Under the pieces are notes generated by a model that searched no databases, had not been told where the DNA came from, and saw only the letters and a list, made by a program, of their open reading frames with translations. A program made the position numbers and the translations under genes. 64,000 nucleotides of DNA from Theocolax elegans (Eukaryota > Arthropoda > Insecta > Hymenoptera > Cerocephalidae), in assembly GCA_026168455.1 (NCBI GenBank), contig CM047429.1:36812066-36876065 (forward strand), written 5' to 3'. This document shows positions 30,030 to 41,293 of the stretch, one piece after another; within the stretch, counting starts at the first letter, position 1, and each line of letters opens with the position of its first letter.

Positions 30030-32095
30030 ATGCAGAAAACGAATGCATGAAAAGCGTAGTAATACTGTCAAAAACGTTTTACTAAATGAAGTTAGTAAAA
30101 AATTTCTTCGCAAAAACTTGAAAAAATTTCCTGCATCGTCAGTGTTTTAAAAAGCAACCAACGATTGTATGAAAAATGTATAACTGTAGTTGTCAAATTG
30201 TTTATTGTAAAGATATTTAGCGATAGTTGAAAAATTGATTATTGAAATAAATTTGGTTTCAAAATTCCTGCATCGTCTGCGTATGAAAATGCAGAAAACG
30301 ATTGCATGGTAAATGTGTAGTAGAAGTTGCCAAAATGATTATAGTAAAATTATTTGGTAATAATTCGTGCATCGTCTGCCTAAGAAAATGCAGAAAACGA
30401 TCGCATAGAATTGTGTATAGCAGTAGTTGTCAAAACGATTGTTGTAAAATTTTTTGGTAACAATTCGTGCACCGTCTGCCTAAAAAAAGGCAGAAAACGA
30501 TCGCATAGAATTGTATATAGCAATGGTTGTTTAATTGATTATTGTAATAATTTTAATTAAAAAATTCCTGCATCGTCTGCGTATCAAAATGCAGAAAACG
30601 ATTGCATGGAAAATGTGTACTAGTAGTTGCCAAAATGATTATAGTAAAATTATTTGGTAATAATTCGTGCATCGTCTGCCTAAGAAAATGCAGAAAACGA
30701 TCGCATAGAATTGTGTATAGCAGTTGTTGTCAAAACGATTGTTGTAAAATTTTTTGGTAACAATTCGTGCACCGTCTGCCTCAAAAAAGGCAGAAAACGA
30801 TCGCATAGAATTGTATATAGCAATGGTTGTTTAATTGATAATTGTAATAATTTTGGTTACCAAAATCCTGCATCTTTGGTTATGAAATCAGAAAACGAGA
30901 TTGCATTGGAAATGTTGTAGTAGAGTTGCCCCCCAAAAACGGTATAGTAGATTATTTTGGTAATAATTCGTGCATCGTTGCCTCCGAAAATGCAGAGAAC
31001 GATCGCATAGAATTGTGTATAGCATAGTGTCAAAAACGATTGTGGTAAAATTTTCTGTTAACAATTCGTGCATTCGTGCATCGTCTGCCTAAGAAAATGC
31101 AGAAAACGATCGCATAGAATTGTGTATAGCAGTAGTTGTCAAAACGATTGTTGTAAAATTTTTTGGTAACAATTCGTGCACCGTCTGCCTCAAAAAAGGC
31201 AGAAAACGATCGCATAGAATTGTATATAGCAATGGTTGTTTAATTGATTATTGTAATAATTTTGGTTACAAAATTCCTGCATCGTCTGTGTATCAAAATG
31301 CAGAAAACGATTGCATGGAAAATGTGTAGTAGGTGCCAAAACGATTATTATAAAATTATTTGGTAATAATTCGTGCATCGTCTGCCTAACAAAATGCAGA
31401 AAACGATCGCATAGAATTGTGTATAGCAATAGTTGTTTAATTGATTATTGTAATAATTTTGGTTTCAAAATTCCTGCATCGTCTGCGTATCTAAATGCAG
31501 AAAACGATTGTATGGAAAATGTGTACTAGTAGTTGCCAAAATGATTATTTTAAAATTATCTGGTAATAATTCGTGCATCGTCTGCCTAACAAAATGCTGA
31601 AAACGATCGCATAGAATTGTGTAAAGCAGTAGTTGCCAAAACGATTATTGTAAAATTTTTTAGTAACAATTCGTGCATCGTCTGCCTAAAAAAATGCAGA
31701 GAACGATCGCATAGAATTGTGTATAGCAATAGTTGTAAAATTGATTATTGTAATAAATTTGGTTTCAAAATTCCTGCATCGTCTGCGTATGAAAATGCAG
31801 AAAGCGATTGCATGGAAAATGTTTAGTAGTAGTTGCCAAAACGATTATTGTAAAATTTTATGGTAACAATTCGTGCATCGTCTGCCTAACAAAATGCAGA
31901 AAACGATCGCATAGAATTGTGTACAGCAATAGTTGTTAAATTGATTATTGTAACAATTTTGGTTTCAAAATTCCTGCATCGTCTGCGTATGAAAATGCAG
32001 AAAACGATTGCATGGAAAGTGTATAGCAATTGTTGTTAAAAAGATTATTGTAAATATTCATATTAAAATATTCCTGCATTGTTTGCATATTTTGT
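30030..32095. repeat. tandem satellite of about 20 hairpin-forming 100-bp units
   Basis: Units start ATTCGTGCATCGTCTGCC or ATTCCTGCATCGTCTGCG and recur every 97-105 bp. Each carries TGC-ATCGT-CTGC, then about 9-10 bases, then GCAG-AAA-ACGAT, which can form a stem with an AAA bulge. Two variants alternate: 'TTCGTGC...CGATCGCATAGAATTG' and 'TTCCTGC...CGATTGCATGGAAAATG'. A near-identical block recurs 409 bp apart (30711 and 31120), hinting at a four-unit higher-order repeat. Frames of 60-80 codons here are by-products of periodicity. Spacing between units is not the constant repeat/variable spacer of CRISPR. Confidence 0.9.
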
Positions 32096-32345
32096 GTTGA
32101 ATAATGCAATTTACAAAGATTATTTGCGAATGAATATGATAGTTTGAATGTACTATTGGCGCCATCTACTGTGAGGTTATAGATTAATATAATTTTTCAA
32201 CGGATGATGGCGCTACTAGTACATTACAGCTTACTATATTACCGACGCTTCGTTGATAGTTTTTAACTATGGCAGCCCCTTAAGGTCATTGCGAGGTCAG
32301 TTGTTTTACATTTAGCGTTACCCAGGAACAACGACGTGGACGTAG
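32096..32345. repeat. short imperfect inverted repeat and spacer
   Basis: TGTACTATTGGCGCCATC near 32150 and GATGGCGCTACTAGTACA near 32207 are inverted around about 40 bases, a small MITE-like palindrome. The remainder up to the mariner element has no recognised feature. Confidence 0.55.
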
Positions 32346-33954
32346 TAAAATCTGTTCCCTTTGGGGTGCTTGATTTACATGAGTCCCCTCGTCTCTCACG
32401 ATCGGGATGCTTTATTTACATGAATTGATCAGGTTCTTACTTGTAATTATTAACATATCACATAAATCTCTATGTTATGAACTCGCATCTCACTAATCTT
32501 AAACTTTCAACCCTCAAAAAAAGAACTAATACTTATTCAACTAATGATCAATAACTTTATAAACTAATACTTAAACAAGTTTTAAATTTCCAATTATTTT
32601 ATCTTTAAAAATTCTAGTTTACATGTAAAATTATGGTACAGCTTTAGCTAAAAATATCAGATTATCACTATCATTTTTTAGTCGAGTACCTCCGTTGTGA
32701 TTTTTATGTTTTTCATTCTGATTGATTTTTGAGTATGGTTTGATCCGTCAACTTAAAATGCAACGCCTCACTGAAAAAAAAAAAATATCACTTCTCATGA
32801 TGAGAGGCTGGGGTCAAATGGAAAGATCGTACAGGGCAGTAATGAAAGTTTTTAATGAAACATGTAGGGTTGGTAGAACTCCAATCGCACTCTCAACCGT
32901 TCAAAATACAATTACAAAGTTTAATAATGTTGGCAGTGTTAGAGATCTACCTAAGTCTGGCAGATCAAGGTCAGCAACGGGTGAAGGGCAGTCACTGAAT
33001 GTTTTATTATCATTTATTGAAAATCCGCATTCTTCTATCCGCAGAATTGCTCAAGAGCATAACACAAGCAAATCATGTAATGTAAGCAAAATATTACAAG
33101 TTTCCAATTTTCATCCATTTAAAGTGAACTTGGTTCACAAATTAAACGAAGACGATTTTGATCGTCGCGTTCAGTTTTGTAAAAACATGATGGCACTCAT
33201 AGTTGAACATCCTAACCTTCCATCAAACATAGCTTTTACAGATGAAGCAACTTTTCAACTAGACGGGACTTTGAACAGACATAATTGCAGATATTGGGCA
33301 GATGAAAATCCTCTCTCGATGCGTGAAGACAAATCGCAGTACCCGCAAAAATTGAATGTTTGGGCATGAATAACCGTATTATAGAACAATTTTTTATTGA
33401 TGGAAACTTAACTGCTGAAAACTATGAAAATATGCTTCGAGCTCAAATAGTTCCTGCTATTAGAGAAATAGTAGGAGAGAACTTCGAAAATACATGGCTT
33501 CAACAGGACGGTGCAGCACCTCACTATACACGAGACGTACGCGCTTACTAAGATGAGATATTTGCTAATCGTTGGATAGGAAGAATGGGCGCAATTGAAT
33601 GGCCAGCTAGATCACCAGATTTGACGCCGTTAGACTATTTTTATTGGGGTTATCTAAAGGATCGGGTGTACAAAACGAAACCCCGAAACTTGGAAGAATT
33701 ACGGCAAAGGATCATAGACGAATCTGCTCTCATTCCTATTGAAACGATCCAAAATAGTGTTAATGCTTTCTACCATCGATTAGCTTACTGTCAAGAAATG
33801 AATGGAGAGCAGTTCGAGCACTTAAAGTAAGATGAGATTATTACTGCCAATAATTAAGTGTGAGAGGCAAGGGGACTCACGTTAATCAAGCACCCCAAAC
33901 GTGAGAGGCAAGGGGACTCACGCTAATCAAGCACCCCAAAGGGAACAGATTTTA
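32346..33954 (+). mobile_element. Tc1/mariner-superfamily transposon with TA duplications
   Basis: TA at 32346-32347 and 33953-33954 bracket the element (32348-33952). The terminal inverted repeats start AAATCTGTTCCCTTTGGGGT and extend about 50 bp with a few mismatches. On the right the inner part of the repeat (GTGAGAGGCAAGGGGACTCACG...AAGCACCCCAAA) is duplicated in tandem, giving two subterminal copies. One transposase pseudogene lies inside. It landed in or beside palindrome family 4 DNA (33960 onward). Confidence 0.88.
32758..33830 (+). pseudogene. mariner-superfamily transposase, one frameshift and one stop
   Basis: Cut-and-paste transposase. The ATG at 32758 (MQRLTEKKKISLLMMRGWG) opens an N-terminal helix-turn-helix region to about residue 110. 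The DDE domain has FTDEATFQL, WLQQDGAAPHY and ARSPDLTPLDYF. Counting the stop as one residue, 41 residues separate the second Asp (QQDG) and the third (LTPLD), so DD41D-like spacing. The frame shifts near 33366 after LNVWA, and a TAA stands at 33549-33551 after DVRAY. Length is about 355 residues, near full size. Everything else is readable, so it decayed fairly recently. Confidence 0.88.
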
Positions 33955-34465
33955 CAATTAATAAGTTTTAGGTTATGCTCATAAACTTCATAGAATCACT
34001 AATTTTCATGTATTTTAGGGCATAACTTACACCAGCGGTCTTAGATAATAATCTTGCCACCGCCATTCGAAAGCTCTCGAAAAATGTGATCTTTTGAGCG
34101 GTGATAAATCAAAATCGATTATGGCGTGGTCGCCTTTTTGTGATATTCAATATTTCGGGGTGTCCTATCTCTTCGAGATTTTAAAATTAAGAATTGTAAC
34201 CTAGGTAGAGAAGTTCTAAAGATTACTTTGAACAAAAGTTGTTTGTAATGTTTTTTCAAAATATCAATAGATTTTGAGATACTTTGAAAATAGCAATTTT
34301 TCTAAGAAATTGAAAAATTTCCATTTTTCATGGTGGAATAATTCTTAGGCAAATTATTTTTAACACCTAAAATTTTTTTCTATCTTCTGGAAGATATTTC
34401 CAGCCTGTTCTCAAATTTTGGAGAGATTTAAAATTTTCATCGTATCACTTGACGTGAAATAGCCC
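33955..34465 (-). mobile_element. palindrome family 4 arm
   Basis: Reverse complement of 62374-62900, ending in GACGTGAAATAGCCC at 34465 beside (TA)n. It also carries the palindrome-family phrase around an AAGTTATG-type motif. The left part is cut by the mariner insertion. No coding frame. Confidence 0.75.
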
Positions 34466-34487
34466 ATATATATATACTTCAAATTTT

Positions 34488-35128
34488 TTTTAAGAATATA
34501 TAATATATGAATTTTTTCCGTGAGCAAAAAAAAGTTATGAGTACAACTTGAAAGAATATGTATTAGTTTATTCATTCCTGATGATAAAACTCATAAAAGT
34601 TTTAAATGTGTACTCAATGATAATAACGGATCTAAAATTTAATGCTTTAAATGTAGATGCAAAATTATTTGAAGATAAAATAAATATTAATCAAGTAAAT
34701 CATACACTTTTCTAAATATCACTATGATATACACAATAAGTTAAAAATTAAATGCATTAATTATTGCATTTTTAAGATAATTCTATTAATAACAGTAATG
34801 GCAAAAGAAAATTCAAATTTTAACAGTGGCAATATAAAATACGAATTACATTTGAAAAGATTTTCGAAAAATATTAATTTAAAAGCTTTTAATTTAAATA
34901 TTTTTTAAATTAATATTTCAAAATTGTATGGATATATAAGTGAGTAGATTATGTATATTTATAGAAAACAATATTTTAAATAAACAAGTATGCATTTATT
35001 AGAAACAGAAGGTTTTTTAAAGAATGAATTTGCTTATAATAATCAAGAAAAATATATGGGCTCTGTAACTAAACGAAAAAATAAATTGGATATAATTATG
35101 GATTTAAACGCAAATTTTGAAAGATAAA
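34488..35128 (+). mobile_element. Helitron-like repeat, 3'-truncated copy C
   Basis: Aligns with copy A from AAGAATATATAATATATG through the ATTATGGAT..AAACGCAAATTTTGAAAG stretch, then stops; the GC-hairpin end is missing. With the following palindrome it forms the first 2.33-kb composite unit and is almost identical to 43153-43772. Confidence 0.6.
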
Positions 35129-35358
35129 TATTTGCAATGTGTACCCAAAATTTGGTATATATTAAAATTTTGATCGGACCAGTTCACGTGGAATACTGCA
35201 TATATATATATTGTATATAAATAGTTCGCCGCCGTCCTGTCTAAGATTTCAGGGTTCTAATATATGCCGCTGTGTATAAAAATTTTTCACTCCCCATATA
35301 TCGGCATTCATATATATATATAGACATGGTTCCAGAGACCACAGTACATACATAGATA

Positions 35359-35395
<37 letters not shown>
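35129..35395. repeat. family 2 palindrome end, GGC motif and (TA)n
   Basis: 35129-35205 ends in a sequence matching the family 2 terminus (GATCGGACCAGTTCACGTGG). 35219-35258 is a decayed, inverted copy of the GGC/CTTAGACA motif seen at 15507. 35360-35394 is (TA)n. Confidence 0.65.
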
Positions 35396-35397
<2 letters not shown>

Positions 35398-36088
35398 AAG
35401 ATTCCATGTGAAGTGATCCAGTTAAAAAATAGAATTTTGTTTTAATGTATGGAATCAGTAAAAAACTACTTGAATAGAGTGTAGCTAAATTTTTAGACCT
35501 AAATTTCATTTAGTACCAGAGCTGTAACCAATCAAAAAATCGAATTTTTTGAAAAAAATGACTTTTTGGCCATTTTTATCACTTAATAATTCAAAATCTA
35601 ACAATTGTTTCTTATATACATTAAATTTGAAAAAGTTTATAAATTTCAAGAAGAATCTGTTGAAATATTTCATTTATATTAGTTTAACACATTGAATATA
35701 GTTATAATTAATAAAAACCTTTTTAGTAAAAAAAAGGGTTGTACGATCAAAAATATTTTATCCATCCAAGAATCTAATTCATCGATGATTAATTACTTTC
35801 AAAATGATGCAAAGTTTGAGTGCGGCAGAGCATTTCATACAAAGTTATGGTGTTTTTAGGCAAATTTCTTAAAAAAAGAGAGCGAATGTATTTTATGAAA
35901 AAAACAGAGTAACCGTATACTTGCATTCAAACAACATGGCACTATTATTCTTCAATAATTCTAAAATATACTATTTAATGTTAGTTACTGATACTTTTCA
36001 ATCTCTAAGCTGCTTACAAACACAAAGCAGTAGGTATAAGCAGTTATACCTGTTATATAATTGGATTTATTGGAATTTTAATAAGTTT

Positions 36089-36092
36089 CAGG
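36089..36092. repeat. target-site duplication CAGG, left
   Basis: CAGG at 36089-36092 and 42408-42411 flank TGTGACAATG...GCGTCACA. The empty site in the sister palindrome (near 44742) has CAGG once, which confirms a 4-bp duplication. Confidence 0.93.
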
Positions 36093-36940
36093 TGTGACAA
36101 TGTGCTTTGCACATGTCAAGTAACGAGCTATCGAACCCACAACGAACACCTACCTACCCATATATAATTCCCTACACCTACCTACCCGCACAGTAAATAA
36201 GCCCTGCCTACCCACCAAGACTAAAAACCCAGTTCCAACCCATGCCGCACGCACGAGCGCCGGTGAGAAGTAGCACGAGGATCCCTAACGTCAACCAGCA
36301 TGCAGCTGTAAGGGATTGAGCTAAGGAATAAAGACACATTGGGAGAGGATGCCCAGCGGTCGCGGGAGATCAGCTGAGCCACCTCAATACGCGCGATCGC
36401 GGTCCGTGCGACCGACGCACGATCGCGCCGCACTCGGCCGCCGAAAACGAGCTACGCGCATGCGCGTAGGCCGAACCACGGCTCTCGCGAGCTACGAGAG
36501 CCAGAGCTCTACGGACGGTCGACTCGACTACCTCGAACGATAGCGTGTGTGACCATAGTGTGCGAGAGAAAGCGATAGAAAAAGAGAGAGAGAGATAGAG
36601 ATTTGCTGCTCCCGACCAAGTGTTCCGGACACTCCGTTAAGGTTGGTGTGATTATTACCTCTCTCGGCCGACGGTACCGCCGTGTACCCCAGGAAGTGCG
36701 TGCGAGCATCCCGTCCGTCCCATCCTTCCCCTTCCCCTCCCCTACAGCGAACCGGAATCCGAGCAGTGGAGCACGGCTCCAAGTGTTTACCGATAACCCG
36801 CGTGTTATCGAGATTCGTCGCGAGTTAACGCGGCTGGCGCCCACCTTTCAATTAGTTGTTTTTATAATAAATACTTATAATATTTATATTACTTGTTGTC
36901 CCTAATTGACCTGCACCCTGATCCCCAGTGCAGCGTCACA
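36093..36940 (+). repeat. 5' LTR (848 bp)
   Basis: Starts TGTGACAATGTGCTTTGCAC and ends CCCAGTGCAGCGTCACA. AATAAA occurs at 36327 and 36866. A CpG-rich central part (36360-36850) contrasts with CTACC-rich repeats near the start. An internal CTGGCGCCCA near 36833 resembles the PBS core. It is 266 bp shorter than the 3' LTR. Confidence 0.9.
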
Positions 36941-36941
36941 T

Positions 36942-36956
36942 TGGCGCCCAACGTGG
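36942..36956 (+). promoter_or_regulatory. primer-binding site, tRNA-Lys type
   Basis: TGGCGCCCAACGTGG lies one base after the LTR and matches the first 15 bases of the familiar TGGCGCCCAACGTGGGGC lysine-tRNA PBS. Minus-strand DNA would be primed here. Confidence 0.85.
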
Positions 36957-38305
36957 CTTGTCTTAAGGGATCTATTTAATTAAATAATAAAAGTGGCGTA
37001 AAGCATTATTGTTTTTATGGTTTCCTTAGCAGTTAATCAAGCGTATAAAATTACTGTAAGCGTCGAAGCGCGACGCAAATAAGCGGCCATATTGCCTTTC
37101 CTCTCCTTCAAGCAAGCTCGCACACACACCGGAAGAAGCCGGTCGGCCATTTTGACGGCCATTTTGATAATTATTAATTGAGCACGTGCACGAAAAATAA
37201 TTTAGTTTTTTTTTTTTTGAATATATTATTTGCACTGCTTTACATATTTGGTTATGTATAGTTATTTTTTTTTGTGGGTACGCTGGTTAATAAAAATATA
37301 ATAATTCATTTTCCCTCTCCTTCTAACCCATACAGCAATATTAACCCATACAGCTATATTAACCGAGTATTCATGACATTTTTTTTTGTAAGTGCTTCAA
37401 TAAGAAAATAATATTTTATTAATTTTCTTTTAAATTTGCATTACATAGTATAATAATAATTTAAGCTGCTTTGAGCATTATTAATATATTTTCTTAAGCA
37501 TATTAATTTTCATTGGCCATATATATAACATATTAATGATATTTAATATTGTGCTTGCTATTATCACGTTTGATTAAATTGGTTTTTCCTTTGTTTATAT
37601 ACAATTAATGCTTAGTGAATTAAATCACACATTTTGCTAGTTATTTATTGTCAGCTGAATAAATAATAATAATTAAATTTGCTTGACCTGCTACACCATT
37701 GCAACAAAATATACTTTCTCCCTCATTGCTTCCCATAATAATAGTTACAAAAATAATACTGCATAATTTTTGTTTATGGTTATTTGCTGCCTGCCTAACC
37801 CAGTGTATAATTTATTTTTATAAGCATAATTTGCACGACCCTTGCACATTTACCCCAATACTGATTGATTGTAATATTATTAATATTAAATATTGAAGGA
37901 AAATTTTGGTGTGTAGTAAAAGCTGTATATATCAATTCCCCAGAATAATAAGCTGTATAAGATACAAAATAATAATTGAACCCATATATATATACATATT
38001 TCCCGCTGTATTTATTTGCTATACTGCCCAGCCGATAATAAAGCAAGCTTGTTTAATTTTTTTTTTGCTGATGTGGATTGCTTAGTGAAAGTGAATTTAA
38101 TTTAATTAGCTTAGCATGAAAATTATTTTTTTCTTTCTTTCATTGGTATTTTATTTTTTTTTTGGACTTTTGCTTGGCATGTTTAATTTAAGTTAAGATA
38201 ATTAAACAAGAGCTAAGATATTTCACGGCAATCGAGCTAAAAAGAGCTATAAATAAAATAATTATTTAATTATTTAATACAAATAAGCTGCTAAAATTAA
38301 TCAAA
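36957..38305 (+). other. long untranslated leader
   Basis: AT-rich, with many stops in all frames. It would carry the packaging signal of a non-autonomous element. No conserved motif was identified. A 69-codon minus-strand frame at 37026-37235 has no supporting feature. Confidence 0.6.
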
Positions 38306-40354
38306 ATGTCTCACAACGGTGATGACCTGGATTTGATTTTGGGAGAAGATTTATCTGTGTTACAATCAGCGGTAGGCGCTGGTGTAATAAGACGCAGCAT
38401 AAACAATACCAGTGATGGTAGAATCACGGTATACGCGAACAAAGTGGGAATAAATGTAGACGTTAACTCCAAAATAATTAGAGACAGGTTAGCCAGGTAC
38501 GAAATTAGACGTAATTTCGGACCATCGTCTGCTGACTGGAATGCAGCAGTAGACGAGGCTAACCCGATTATTGATACCGATTTATCCCTTACGCAATCGG
38601 AAAGAGGAAATATCCCCAATATCGCTATAGATACAGCCCCAGAAAGAAGCAGTAAAGCAAGACGGATGCTTTACATACAATTGCCAACCGGTCAATCGCG
38701 AGGACAATACCGAGATCCTATCTCCATAAGTAATGAGAATTTGTTGTCATTACCAGAAATGGAATACGGATCGGAAACACAATCGGCTGTAAGGGAAAAC
38801 AGCAACACGAGAGAAAATTTACAGCGATTAAATAATGAAAATTTAAGAATAACCAGCGCAGCAATTCGTCCTCAAGCACAGTCTACAGCATATAGATTGA
38901 GTCCACCGTCACCAGTATGCGATAATTCGATGATGGAATTAACGCATACAGTCCCAAGCTTAACGACAACACAGTTGAGCATAAATTCGACTTCCTATTA
39001 CCCCATCCACACATTAGCCCCTTCATCTCCCACAAACCCAGACCTCATAGATAACCCATTTACCCAATATACAGCTCCAGTTACCACATACAGTACGAAT
39101 ATTTATACAGACACCCGTCCAAGATCAACCCAAACTATCCAACCCTCAGCTTTTCGTCCAGTAAGCACAAGCCCTTTTTCCCCTATTGCACTCGTACCCA
39201 GACCGTTAAGCCCCGCAAATACGCCACTGCACAGCAATACAGAACCCGAAAGAGCGACCCAAGGAAAAAGAGTCAATCAGGCACACGAAAATAGACATAA
39301 CCCCAGAAGCAGCACACAGCTGAGCAGTGTACATAGGAATGTACAAAGTGTCCATTGGGAAGACGATGGAGTAACAGAACCCAACGTTCCAAAAGAGACG
39401 AAAAATACCGACAAAGAGCTCGAAAGCAAATATGATGAACAATTCAGGCGAATGGAGCAGCAAATACAGCGAATGCAGCAATTATACAGCAAATTAATAG
39501 AAATACACAGCAATCAGCAAAATAACGAGCAGCAAACTAGACAGCAAAGCAGATCGCCAGTGCACCAGGAAAGCAACGAAACGTACTCAATCCCAGCTAA
39601 CCCACACATACAGCAAGAGCAAAGTACGTTTAACCCATCATTCAGGTATACCCGTAAATCAGCAGCAGTTTCCTCAGAGCAGAGGACAGATATTGGAGTA
39701 CCTGCAAAGTCTATAGCACTCATAGCTAGCAACCCACAAAAGAAAATACAGCACCAGTACCCATGGAAGCCGAACAGCCCTCAAGCAGCAAGGGAAAATA
39801 CAGTACCTCCTAAGCAAGAACCTAAGCAGCAGAACAGCGATGCCGTAAAGAATAAGAAAAGTAGCAATTATTGGCAGCAAACACAAAGAAATGAGCGAAG
39901 GGCTGAATCGCCGAAAAAGCAGAAATTCAAGCTAAATAAAGTCAGCACGCCAAACTACGTAGAGCAAAAGCCAATTTACCCGAGAAAATTTAAAGAACCA
40001 CAACCATCCGCCCTTACGACTCTACCATCCCTTATGTCCCAGCCAGTACAGCCCCCTACAACCCTCCCCTCTCTCATGGATCTCCCCAGCACCTCTACGC
40101 AGTGTGCCGCAGCGGGGACAATCCTAAGGACGAGCGGGAGTATCCCGGCAGAAGCACGTATGTCCCGCCCCAACCCGAGCAAATGTCGCCCGGGGTGTTG
40201 GAATTGCGGGGGACTGAGACATAGCTGGAGAATCTGCCCTTCTCCAAACGCAGTTTTCTGCAGAAACTGCGGGAGGAAGGGAGTATTATCCAAAAATTGT
40301 TCCCGCTGCTCAGACAGCTATTGGAAAATGCAGAGGAAAATGGGAGAGAAATAA
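38306..40354 (+). CDS. Gag-like protein with C-terminal zinc knuckles
   Basis: 682 residues, uninterrupted. The ATG at 38306 follows AATCAAA and is the first in the frame. The N-terminal 130 residues are charged and unfamiliar. Residues 150-600 are Ser/Thr/Pro/Gln-rich with a Gln-rich predicted coiled coil near 370-410 (EQFRRMEQQIQRMQQLYSKL). A basic stretch follows (KKQKFKLNKV). The C-terminus has CWNCGGLRHSWRIC (CX2CX4HX4C) and a second finger, CRNCGRKGVLSKNC, in which His is replaced by Val. It should bind RNA and build the particle. Calling it gag rests on the knuckles and its place between PBS and PPT; no capsid motif was seen. Confidence 0.7.
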   Translation: MSHNGDDLDLILGEDLSVLQSAVGAGVIRRSINNTSDGRITVYANKVGINVDVNSKIIRDRLARYEIRRNFGPSSADWNAAVDEANPIIDTDLSLTQSERGNIPNIAIDTAPERSSKARRMLYIQLPTGQSRGQYRDPISISNENLLSLPEMEYGSETQSAVRENSNTRENLQRLNNENLRITSAAIRPQAQSTAYRLSPPSPVCDNSMMELTHTVPSLTTTQLSINSTSYYPIHTLAPSSPTNPDLIDNPFTQYTAPVTTYSTNIYTDTRPRSTQTIQPSAFRPVSTSPFSPIALVPRPLSPANTPLHSNTEPERATQGKRVNQAHENRHNPRSSTQLSSVHRNVQSVHWEDDGVTEPNVPKETKNTDKELESKYDEQFRRMEQQIQRMQQLYSKLIEIHSNQQNNEQQTRQQSRSPVHQESNETYSIPANPHIQQEQSTFNPSFRYTRKSAAVSSEQRTDIGVPAKSIALIASNPQKKIQHQYPWKPNSPQAARENTVPPKQEPKQQNSDAVKNKKSSNYWQQTQRNERRAESPKKQKFKLNKVSTPNYVEQKPIYPRKFKEPQPSALTTLPSLMSQPVQPPTTLPSLMDLPSTSTQCAAAGTILRTSGSIPAEARMSRPNPSKCRPGCWNCGGLRHSWRICPSPNAVFCRNCGRKGVLSKNCSRCSDSYWKMQRKMGEK

Positions 40355-41280
40355 ATTTTCTTTTAAAACCATCCACGCCATTTCCCTCCATACAGCAGCG
40401 CTAACCAGACAGCAAAAATATAAAAATATAATTATTTTGAGCAAATAAAAATACTATATTGTTCAATTAATGTAGTATAGTTATTAAGACCCTAACCAAA
40501 TAGTTATAAGAAAGTTTTTATTTTTCTCCTCTTATCCCATGTCCCGTCCCTAAACAACAGCTGATATAAGAAGTAGTTTATTAACCCAAAATGGCAAAGT
40601 CTCCCAAACAATAAGGGTGGTGAAGAAAGCAGAGCAAATAATTTAAATTATATGTAATTATTAAACGAATCGGTAATTGAAAGAGTTCAAAACGAGGAAC
40701 TAACAAGCAGCAGAAGGTAATAATTCACCACACCTTATTAATTTTCTTTTTGTATTTTATATTATTTCATGTTTATTATTTTATTAATTTTCATTATTCC
40801 CTGAATTTATATATATAACTTAATTTGTATAATAGTATGAGTATGACTGCCATCATGTAAGTATGAGGTATGAGAGTATCGCGAGTAGGGATAGAGCTCT
40901 CAAACAAATGCGAATATTCTATATTATTATGTATATTTTATGTATTGGGGCCAGTCGTCGTTATAGTAAAATTAATTTTAAATTATTTAAAAGCAGCTAA
41001 AAGTTATACACCATACAGCGCGTATACATACACAGATTTCCTGCCAAGCAGCTAGTCAAGGAGACTATACACTTATACCCCGTACCAATAGCACCGGCTA
41101 TTTGGATATTTATTAAGTAAGCAAGCGTAATTACCCCCACCAACTTTAGCATCATATAAGCATAGGAAATTTGAAGCAAAATAGTAATTAGCAGCATTGG
41201 TTATATTTTTTTTTTTTTTTTTAGCTTAGCATTAATGTTAGCATTTTATTGAAATTACGACTTCCGCGTAATTTCGGTTT
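40355..41280 (+). other. non-coding region replacing pol
   Basis: About 0.9 kb with stops in every frame and no RT, protease or integrase motif. In an autonomous relative pol would begin here. A run of T at 41208-41222 precedes the purine tract region. Confidence 0.75.
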
Positions 41281-41292
41281 GGTGGGGGGGAG
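41281..41292 (+). promoter_or_regulatory. polypurine tract
   Basis: GGTGGGGGGGAG sits two bases before the 3' LTR. Confidence 0.8.
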
Positions 41293-41293
41293 T

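Noticed and set aside
30030..32095. Possible CRISPR array or a repeated 69-codon protein family
   Set aside because: Units have no constant repeat with unique spacers, the genome is eukaryotic, and the similar short frames simply follow the 100-bp periodicity.
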